Part shown: piece by piece, positions 55,701 to 61,437 of the stretch
How positions within the stretch are numbered: position 1 is the first letter of the stretch
How the letters are laid out: every line of letters begins with the position of its first letter
Source of the DNA: Sulfurimonas sp.
GTDB taxonomy: Bacteria > Campylobacterota > Campylobacteria > Campylobacterales > Sulfurimonadaceae
Assembly: GCF_026991475.1 (NCBI RefSeq)
Contig: NZ_JALXBK010000094.1
Location: forward strand, 49,814-113,813
DNA: 64,000 nt
Direction: 5' to 3'
Translations under genes and position numbers: made by a program
Notes under the pieces: model-generated
The model's input: the letters and a program-made list of their open reading frames with translations, nothing else
What the model was told of the DNA's origin: nothing
Database searches by the model: none

Positions 55701-55830
55701 CAAGAATCTCTTTTGATTGTGAACTAAAGAGTTGTATTAAAACAGCCGTATGACTTGTACTGATTTGAGACGCTTGCAAAAAATTATGGAAACTTTTAGA
55801 ATCGTCGTAGAGATAATTATATTGCTTCAT
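52729..55830 (-). CDS. Hybrid sensor kinase with FIST, PAS, receiver and Hpt domains
   Basis: A 1033-residue cytoplasmic phosphorelay protein. FIST N and C sensor domains occupy about 25-370 (NALLVGASTAGEIVHGAIYE near 60-80). A PAS follows at about 425-535, HisKA with MSHEIRTPMNGIIGF near 555, HATPase to about 775 (NAIKF, GLGLSIS), REC at about 800-920 (VLVAEDYDVN, ILMDINMPIKNG) and Hpt at about 945-1030 (KAHKLKGAAGAL). FIST domains are predicted to bind small ligands and in some bacteria act with NO sensing. I use ATG 55830 because the codon upstream is TCT after a TTG. No response-regulator gene is adjacent. Confidence 0.88.
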   Translation of the reverse strand: MKQYNYLYDDSKSFHNFLQASQISTSHTAVLIQLFSSQSKEILEDIASQITKELPNALLVGASTAGEIVHGAIYEHKTVVSISVFEKTLLHAYYAVADDSYTLGQSLSKKIFNKNTKCVITFLDGLNHNGDEYLQGLESHNFQKAVVAGGMAGDLLDFEKTYTIYKNKIFSGGAVCVALEGEELEVFEDYNLGWRPIGSTFLVTKADGARVYEINNRPIKDVYTEVLGDFAVENMPASTIEFPLLYEDNGVLIARSMFKLDDDGSIVYGGNIDEGQEVRFGIGSRNLVNKYNPKSEIEDEDTLQACFIYSCVARKQFLGKDLEKTFRIIEQKAPASGFFTYGEFFYSQEKSKFLNVTTTLLFLREKNTQLLEHSISENRKFYDNSKTDNVLFHFMDYVTGELREQEKNFKASKFKLDEFLKALESVVIIARVDVTGSIKYINGQFEEISGYMSRELIGKNYTILKSTSTSKEDFDAILHEIRKGKIWSGQLTHVAKNGTIFYVHSSIIPIHDEKHNILEYMVISEDVTDLVKSKQKAQEAEAAQSMFLANMSHEIRTPMNGIIGFSELLEKTELNQTQQKYVKVIGSSTKVLLDIVNDILDSSKITHKKIVLEKLSINPYDEFKTTFELLQLSADEKSLTYIFDIDTKIANCLVSDSVRLRQIIINLLSNAIKFTPSFGTVHFKIMLQSDEKEQQNIRFSIKDSGVGIVESKIKEIFKPFAQADASTTRKFGGTGLGLSISSDLLKVFGSELKVDSQEGKGSEFYFNIVFQKCHESSASLEKDTNLSFCEKNNNCNDLYLNVLVAEDYDVNRMLIESIFEKYENVTLTFAVNGDDAIRKVEEKSYDLILMDINMPIKNGIDATKYIRQELHLSVPIIALTANTLEDDKKRFLECGMDGYLSKPIDINRLEEILCKYSKSQNQMNTIYIKEIVNRLRTKVGLSEAVSLNLLKTFLSSVHEILPELQEAIALKDMQKVYEKAHKLKGAAGALYIDNIYDVMKEIEQNALEKKVLDYSAELNAVTKHIKMIEQALG

Positions 55831-55939
55831 AGACAAATTATATTCAAATTGTGCTTAATTATTATAGTCTGAAACTTAATATCTATCAAACAAATTTTTA
55901 AGTAGAATATTTATAAAATTTACCGAGGTATTAAAAAGA

Positions 55940-56476
55940 ATGAAATTACTAATTTTAATAACAATAACCCTACTTTTTTCCGCGTGTAATATTGGAGAAA
56001 CACAACAAGAGCTAGAAGCAAAACTAGCAGAATCAAAAGCAATAGAACTAAAAAAAATAGATACTAAAAAAGAACTTGAAAAAGAAAAAATCATAGTGCA
56101 AGGGAAAAAAGATAAAACACTTTTAGAGATGCAAATGATGCAGATGCAACATGACAACAATACAGAAATAGAGCGATACATTTTAATTATGGCGTTTTTT
56201 CTACTTATCATTATTAGTTTTTTTATTTACTACTATTTTAAAAAGCGTCATGAAGATAAACTGCGTTCTTATCAAGACAATTTAGACAAATACTTTCACC
56301 AACAAGAGAATATGACAAAAATGCGTATTGCTGAAAAAATCATAGATACCGTTGCTAGTGGAAAGTTAGATAAAGCCCAAGAGAGTGAACTTATAAAAGC
56401 ACTGAGTGGAAACATTGCGCCAACGCAAGAGCCAAAACTCCTGAATGACACCACTGAAGATGCTGAGATTCTCTAA
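55940..56476 (+). CDS. Putative lipoprotein with coiled coil and internal membrane helix
   Basis: A 178-residue protein. The signal peptide ends with lipobox LFSAC (Cys 16). A Lys/Glu-rich coiled coil (about 20-70, LEAKLAESKAIELKKID) is followed by a membrane helix (about 78-98, LIMAFFLLIIISFFIYYYF) and a polar C-terminal region. The stop of this gene overlaps the start of the cardiolipin synthase gene by one base. Function unknown; the operon points to the envelope. Confidence 0.6.
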   Translation: MKLLILITITLLFSACNIGETQQELEAKLAESKAIELKKIDTKKELEKEKIIVQGKKDKTLLEMQMMQMQHDNNTEIERYILIMAFFLLIIISFFIYYYFKKRHEDKLRSYQDNLDKYFHQQENMTKMRIAEKIIDTVASGKLDKAQESELIKALSGNIAPTQEPKLLNDTTEDAEIL

Positions 56477-57891
56477 TGCTTCTTAGCCTGCTACTTCTTT
56501 TTCATCTCCTTGGATTTATTTTAGCTCTTGATGCTTTAATGACTGCAAGAACTTCACAAGGTGCTACTGCATGGGTAATATCTCTTATTACTCTACCCTA
56601 TGTTGCCATTCCCCTCTACTGGTTTTTTGGAAGAAGTAAATTTGAGGGCTATACATCTGCGCGTAAAGAGGCAGAAGAAGTGGTCGCAAATAAACTCAAA
56701 AACAGACTTACTAAAATAGAGAAGTATGTACCACAAGACTCCTCTTTAGGATCATTTGAAAAGAGTCTCCAACATCTTGCAAAAATGCCCTATTTTCAAG
56801 CCAATGAACTTGAACTGCTCATTGATGGCGAGAAAACTTTTGCAAGTATTTTAGAGGGAATTGCCAAGGCAAAAGAGTATGTACTTTTAGAGTTTTATAT
56901 TGTCCGTGATGATACGCTTGGAAGAAAAGTACAACAAAGCCTCATTAAAAAAGCGCAAGAGGGCGTAAAAATCTACTTCATATATGATGAGATCGGAAGC
57001 CACCAACTCCCTGAGAGTTATCTCAACACAATGCGAGAAGCAAAGATTGAGGTGTACAATTTTCATACGCAAAAGGGTATTAAAAACAGATTTCAAATCA
57101 ACTTTAGAAATCACCGTAAAATAGTCATAGTCGATGGCATAACAAGCTGGCTTGGCGGGCTTAATATTGGTGATGAGTATCTCTCTCAAAAGAAAAAATT
57201 TGGACATTGGAGAGATACCCACTTAAAAATTACTGGTCCCTCCACCATCGCCGTTCAAAAAACATTTATTGAAGATTGGTATTGGGCAACTGAAAAACAT
57301 ATTGAAAACCTACGATGGACGCCACTACTCTCACAAAAAGAGAATAAAAAAGTTCTTATAGTACCATCTTCTCCCTCTGATATTGTCGAGACTGCTTCAC
57401 TTATGTACCTCCAAGCCATCAATGCTGCAACAGAGCGTATATGGATTTCGAGCCCCTATTTTATTCCAGACAGGGCTATCATTAAGGCACTGCAACTTGC
57501 AGGACTTCGAGGGGTGGATGTTCGCATTTTAATTCCTGCAAAAGCGGATCATATTTTAGTCTATCTCGCTGCATTTACCTATTTTGAAAACATTGCGGTG
57601 ACAGGTGTGAAATTTTTTCGCTACAACGATGGCTTTTTACACCAAAAGGTCATGTTAATTGATTCTCTTCATGCAACTGTAGGTACAGCGAATATGGATA
57701 ACCGCTCTTTTAGACTCAATTTTGAAATTGCAGCACTTATCTCAGATAAAGCATTTGCACAAGAGATAAAAATGATGTTTGAAGAAGATTTTAAAAATTC
57801 CTATGCACTTGATATTGCACAAATAAGCCATGAACCTTTTCTTTTTAAACTCATAACACGCTTGGCAAGACTCACTTCTCCGGTGCTGTAA
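56476..57891 (+). CDS. cls: Cardiolipin synthase (phospholipase D family)
   Basis: A 471-residue enzyme. Two N-terminal membrane helices are followed by paired HKD catalytic motifs: HRKIVIVDG near 214 and HQKVMLIDS near 392, each with a downstream GG(L/T)N-like motif (GGLNIGDEY, GTANMDNRS). It joins two phosphatidylglycerol molecules into cardiolipin. It follows the lipoprotein gene and is two bases ahead of the EEP gene. Length matches ClsA-type enzymes. Confidence 0.9.
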   Translation: MLLSLLLLFHLLGFILALDALMTARTSQGATAWVISLITLPYVAIPLYWFFGRSKFEGYTSARKEAEEVVANKLKNRLTKIEKYVPQDSSLGSFEKSLQHLAKMPYFQANELELLIDGEKTFASILEGIAKAKEYVLLEFYIVRDDTLGRKVQQSLIKKAQEGVKIYFIYDEIGSHQLPESYLNTMREAKIEVYNFHTQKGIKNRFQINFRNHRKIVIVDGITSWLGGLNIGDEYLSQKKKFGHWRDTHLKITGPSTIAVQKTFIEDWYWATEKHIENLRWTPLLSQKENKKVLIVPSSPSDIVETASLMYLQAINAATERIWISSPYFIPDRAIIKALQLAGLRGVDVRILIPAKADHILVYLAAFTYFENIAVTGVKFFRYNDGFLHQKVMLIDSLHATVGTANMDNRSFRLNFEIAALISDKAFAQEIKMMFEEDFKNSYALDIAQISHEPFLFKLITRLARLTSPVL

Positions 57892-57893
57892 AT

Positions 57894-58631
57894 ATGTTTA
57901 TTCCAACAGAGTCAGCAAAAAATCTACAGCATCAAAAAAATTCTTTGGCGTGTAAATTTTCTCTGCTTGTATGGAATATTCATAAAGAGAACCAAACAGA
58001 TGCGTTTCAAAAAAGTTTTTCTACCCTTATGCAAAACAATCCAAGTGATATTCTTCTGCTTCAAGAAGTAAAATACCCAAAAAAGAGTCGCTTTTTTTTC
58101 CAAGAGTACTCCTTTTCTCTTGCTGCAAACATTCAAACACAAGAGAATCTTTTTGGCGTTTTAACCGCCACAAAATCTCTCTTTCACGACAGCATAAGCT
58201 CCCTCTCCACAAAAAAAGAGCTTGGATTTAGCACACATAAAAGTTTTCTTATATCCAAACATCAACTCTGTGACAAACAAACACTCTACCTAGTAAATAT
58301 CCATGCTATTAATTTTGTACCTTTAAAAACTTTTGCAGATGAACTCTCTAAAATCAAAGAGCTGCTCTTGCCCATCAAAGAGCCTCTTATTGTTGCAGGA
58401 GATTTTAATAACTGGAACAAAAAGCGTCTTAACTTACTCAATGATTTTCAAAAGGAGTTAGGTTTGTGTGAACTTGCATTTAAACAGCAGCATCATGTAA
58501 AAAAGATATTTTCACATGAGCTTGACCACATTTATTACAGAGGTCTTACCCCGCTAAACGCAGCGGCAATAGAGACAAAAAATATCTCCGACCACAACCC
58601 ACTTTATGCACTTTTTGAGCTACAATCTTAA
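57894..58631 (+). CDS. Endonuclease/exonuclease/phosphatase (EEP) family protein
   Basis: A 245-residue EEP-fold phosphodiesterase. LLVWNIHKENQTD, ILLLQEVKYP, VAGDFNNW and the C-terminal HELDHIYY...SDHNPLYALF are the Asn, Glu, Asp and His active-site positions. Family members cleave nucleic acids, phosphoinositides or sphingomyelin, so the substrate is open. It lacks a signal peptide. Coupling to cls suggests lipid or envelope work, but a nuclease role is equally possible. Confidence 0.8.
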   Translation: MFIPTESAKNLQHQKNSLACKFSLLVWNIHKENQTDAFQKSFSTLMQNNPSDILLLQEVKYPKKSRFFFQEYSFSLAANIQTQENLFGVLTATKSLFHDSISSLSTKKELGFSTHKSFLISKHQLCDKQTLYLVNIHAINFVPLKTFADELSKIKELLLPIKEPLIVAGDFNNWNKKRLNLLNDFQKELGLCELAFKQQHHVKKIFSHELDHIYYRGLTPLNAAAIETKNISDHNPLYALFELQS

Positions 58632-58648
58632 AATGCTATAATTCATTT

Positions 58649-59539
58649 ATGAAACAACTTGCCATCATTGGACCCACCGCATCAGGAAAGAGTGATTTAG
58701 CCATTAGTGTTGCACAAAAAACTGATGCCTACATTCTCTCTATAGACTCGCTCAGCATCTACAAAGAGATAGACATCGTCGCGGCAAAACCATCAAAGAG
58801 TGAGTTAAACGCAGTAAAACATTTTGGCATTAATGAACTCTACCCTAACGAATACTTTAGTGTTGATATTTTTATAGATTTATACAAAAAGACAGTAGCG
58901 GCATGCCAAAAAGATGACAAGAACCTCATTATCGTTGGTGGCACCTCCTTTTATCTCAAATCTCTGCTTGATGGACTCTCCCCACTTCCTAAAATCACAA
59001 GCCAAACGCAGCGAATTGTAGAAAGGAAACTTCAAAATTTAGAAGAGTGTTATGGACTTCTCTCTTCACTTGATAGTGAGTATATGCAAAAAATAGCACC
59101 AAATGACCGCTACCGCATTGAAAAAGCGCTGCTTATTTATGAAGCTTCCAAGCTCACTCCCTCAGAGTGGTTTCAAACGCATCCACCACAGCCTGTTATA
59201 GAGAACCTGCATGTTTTTAACATTGATGTAGAGCGTGAAGTGTTACGACAAAGAATAGCGCTACGTACTCAGAAAATGTATGAGATGGGGTTAATAGATG
59301 AAGTTTGTTACCTTGAACAAAAGTACACACGCTCCCCTCATCCTATGGGTGCTATTGGCATTGTAGAGGTTCTAGAGTATCTTGATGCAAAGGTGAGTAG
59401 AGAGGAGATGCTTCAAAACATCACAACTCATACTGCCCAGCTTGCAAAACGACAACAAACCTTTAACCGTACACAATTTGGCGACATCACCTCTGCAAAG
59501 CTTGAGGATTTGGAAGCTATTATTTTACAAAATATCTAA
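58649..59539 (+). CDS. miaA: tRNA dimethylallyltransferase
   Basis: A 296-residue enzyme that adds a dimethylallyl group to A37 of tRNAs reading UNN codons. The P-loop is IGPTASGKSDLA (about 6-17), followed by SIDSLSIYKEIDI and VGGTSFYLKSLLDG. RQQTFNRTQF near the C-terminus is also typical. The last four bases overlap the convergent aguB gene. Length is normal. Confidence 0.95.
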   Translation: MKQLAIIGPTASGKSDLAISVAQKTDAYILSIDSLSIYKEIDIVAAKPSKSELNAVKHFGINELYPNEYFSVDIFIDLYKKTVAACQKDDKNLIIVGGTSFYLKSLLDGLSPLPKITSQTQRIVERKLQNLEECYGLLSSLDSEYMQKIAPNDRYRIEKALLIYEASKLTPSEWFQTHPPQPVIENLHVFNIDVEREVLRQRIALRTQKMYEMGLIDEVCYLEQKYTRSPHPMGAIGIVEVLEYLDAKVSREEMLQNITTHTAQLAKRQQTFNRTQFGDITSAKLEDLEAIILQNI

Positions 59540-60384
59540 CAAATATCTTTATACATATCAGGTCGCCTATCTCGCAAAAGTCCCCAGTACTCTCTCTGTT
59601 TTGCATTCTCTTCTAGGTCAAACGCAGCGTAAAGTATTGCCTCTTTATCTCGACTCGCTTCAGCTACTTTTGCACCTGTATAATCTGTAATAAATGAAGA
59701 GCCATAAAATATAAGCTCACAGCTCTCTCCCACCTCTTTTGCGTAACGATTCGCTACGACAACAGGCACTGTATTTGTCGCGGCATGCCCCATCTGTACA
59801 CGCTGCCAATGCTCTTTTGAATCCAGCCCAATCTCTGGCTCACTTCCTATGGCTGTCGGATAGAAGATAATCTCAGCACCCTTTAGCGTCAAAGCACGTG
59901 CTGTTTCACAAAACCATTGATCCCAACATATTCCTACACCAATTTTACCAAAGCTTGTATCATAGAGTTGAAAACCTGTATTGCCCGGCTCGAAGTAGAA
60001 CTTCTCTTCATACCCAGGACCATCGGGAATATGTGTTTTACGATAATTTTGCAGCATATCACCCTTGTCAATCACAACCAAAGAGTTATAGTAAGCATTC
60101 TCCGCCTTTTCAAAATAAGAGACCAATACAACCACTTCAAGTTTACGTGAAAGTGCTGAAAACTCGGCTATTAGTCTATTATTTTGAAGTGGCGCAGCCC
60201 ATGAGAAGTACTTCTCATCCATATCTTTACAGAAGTAGAGTCCCTCAAAGAGCTCAGGTAAAAGTATAATTTGCGCGCCATTTTTTGCCGCCTCTTCTAC
60301 AAGGCGTTTTGCTTTTGCAATGTTTGAGACTTTATCCTCACTCATTGACATCTGCACGGCTGCTACTTTTACCTCTGTTGCCAT
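59536..60384 (-). CDS. aguB: N-carbamoylputrescine amidase
   Basis: A 282-residue carbon-nitrogen hydrolase with the Glu-Lys-Cys triad: LLPELFEG, NYRKTHIPDGPGYEEKF and GVGICWDQWFCETARAL. The last phrase is characteristic of AguB, which makes putrescine from carbamoylputrescine. No agmatine deiminase gene is adjacent. It lies three bases after the ppiC stop. Confidence 0.9.
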   Translation of the reverse strand: MATEVKVAAVQMSMSEDKVSNIAKAKRLVEEAAKNGAQIILLPELFEGLYFCKDMDEKYFSWAAPLQNNRLIAEFSALSRKLEVVVLVSYFEKAENAYYNSLVVIDKGDMLQNYRKTHIPDGPGYEEKFYFEPGNTGFQLYDTSFGKIGVGICWDQWFCETARALTLKGAEIIFYPTAIGSEPEIGLDSKEHWQRVQMGHAATNTVPVVVANRYAKEVGESCELIFYGSSFITDYTGAKVAEASRDKEAILYAAFDLEENAKQREYWGLLRDRRPDMYKDIC

Positions 60385-60387
60385 TTT

Positions 60388-60666
60388 CTAGCCTCTACCA
60401 GTCACTTCTAAAAGGTGGTAGCCAAACTGCGTTTGAATAGGTCCGTAAACCACGCCGACATCACCGCTAAATACAGCCTTGTCAAACTCAGGCACCATCT
60501 GCCCTGGTCCAAATTGCCCTAAATCTCCACCATTATTTGATGATGGACAAGTAGAGTACTGTTTTGCAATCTCTGCAAAATCAGCTCCGTTTTCTATCTC
60601 TGTTTTTAACTCATTACACTTTGCTTCACTATCTACTAATATATGTCTTGCTGTTGCCCATGCCAT
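60388..60666 (-). CDS. ppiC: Parvulin-type peptidyl-prolyl isomerase
   Basis: A 92-residue single-domain parvulin. ATARHILVDSEAKCNELK, STCPSSNNGGDLGQFGPGQMVPEFDKAVF and TQFGYHLLEV are the full family signature. No signal peptide is present, so it is cytoplasmic, as E. coli PpiC. AAGGAA seven bases before the ATG supports the start. It is followed by aguB. Confidence 0.92.
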   Translation of the reverse strand: MAWATARHILVDSEAKCNELKTEIENGADFAEIAKQYSTCPSSNNGGDLGQFGPGQMVPEFDKAVFSGDVGVVYGPIQTQFGYHLLEVTGRG

Positions 60667-60680
60667 ACTACTATTCCTTA

Positions 60681-60799
60681 ATTTTGTTTCACAAAATGAA
60701 GGGAACCTATTTCTTTTTCATCACGCCAATGGAAGTAATTCCATTGGCTACGTTAACACTTGGTTTCCTTCAGCAGGAGGCTCATCGCACTGGTGCGAT
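60681..60799. ncRNA. GC-rich structured element between ppiC and a lipoprotein gene
   Basis: This non-coding stretch is about 49% G+C from 60721 to 60800, far above its flanks. It holds ATTTTGT-ttc-ACAAAAT (60681-60697), GCCAATGGAA-gtaa-TTCCATTGGC (60725-60748) and ATCGCAC-tg-GTGCGAT (60784-60799). A long-range stem joins GAAGGGAACC (60698-60707) to GGTTTCCTTC (60762-60771) and encloses the second hairpin; this is fully paired with a G-U on the plus strand and has an A-C mismatch on the minus strand. It could be a small RNA on the plus strand or the leader of ppiC on the minus strand. I do not recognise the family. Confidence 0.5.
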
Positions 60800-60882
60800 T
60801 GTATCTGCTTTTGTTTGTGTCATTCTACACTAAGTTTTATTACTTTAAAATTTATTAATCAACTTAAGTAAATCTAATTCAT

Positions 60883-60890
60883 ATTATAAT
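60883..60890. promoter_or_regulatory. Shared divergent -10 sequence ATTATAAT
   Basis: The palindromic ATTATAAT supplies TATAAT to both strands: plus at 60885-60890 toward the lipoprotein gene (leader about 40 bases) and minus at 60883-60888 toward ppiC (leader about 210 bases). Two polymerases could not use it at once, so the two transcripts might compete. Confidence 0.45.
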
Positions 60891-60936
60891 CATGTAATTA
60901 ATTTTGTATTATACAAAAAATCAAAATGGAGTAAAT

Positions 60937-61437
60937 ATGAAAAATATTATCTTAGCCCTTATCGTTGCGTTTAGCTTTATAGGATGTAGTTCTAAAAGTG
61001 ATGAACAAGCAGCAAATGCCACACCTAAACTTGTTGTAAGCAAAAGTCTCTCTGAGCTTAAACTTAATGATCAAAATGAAAAGCCACAAACCATCTCTAA
61101 AGAGACAAAAATTGTCTTTTTCTCATTTGCAAAGCCAACTGGTCACATTTGTAATAAATTTCTTGAGTCAAAACCTGCAAATTTTTTACAAGAACATAAT
61201 GCTCTTTATGTAGCAGACGTAAGCCCTGCACCTTCACTTATTAAGAAGCTATTTATTCTTCCTGATTTAAAAAAGCTTAAATTTCCAATCTTATTAATTA
61301 ACAATGATAAACTCTCTGCTGAGTATTCAAAAGGGATGAACAAAGATAAAATTGTAGTTGTGCATCTTGAGAATAAAAAAATTATTAGTATAGAAAACTT
61401 AAGTGATGAAAAAGCTTTAGAGAAACTCTTTAAATAG
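60937..61437 (+). CDS. Putative lipoprotein
   Basis: A 166-residue lipoprotein. The signal peptide ends with FIGCSS (lipobox Cys 17), and the mature part may have a thioredoxin-like plan (KIVFFSFAKPTGHICNKFL, FPILLINNDKL), but with a single Cys in place of CxxC. I use ATG 60937, with GGAG five bases upstream, rather than an ATG at 60904. The last eight bases overlap the convergent recD2 gene. Function unknown. Confidence 0.65.
   Translation: MKNIILALIVAFSFIGCSSKSDEQAANATPKLVVSKSLSELKLNDQNEKPQTISKETKIVFFSFAKPTGHICNKFLESKPANFLQEHNALYVADVSPAPSLIKKLFILPDLKKLKFPILLINNDKLSAEYSKGMNKDKIVVVHLENKKIISIENLSDEKALEKLFK

Noticed and set aside
60707..60823. A minus-strand frame of 39 codons with two in-frame TGA codons (spacing UxxCU), which could suggest a selenoprotein
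   Set aside because: No usable ribosome binding site precedes the ATG, the hairpin after the second TGA has loop UUAC without the G needed by bacterial SECIS elements, and the region is better explained as a folded RNA.
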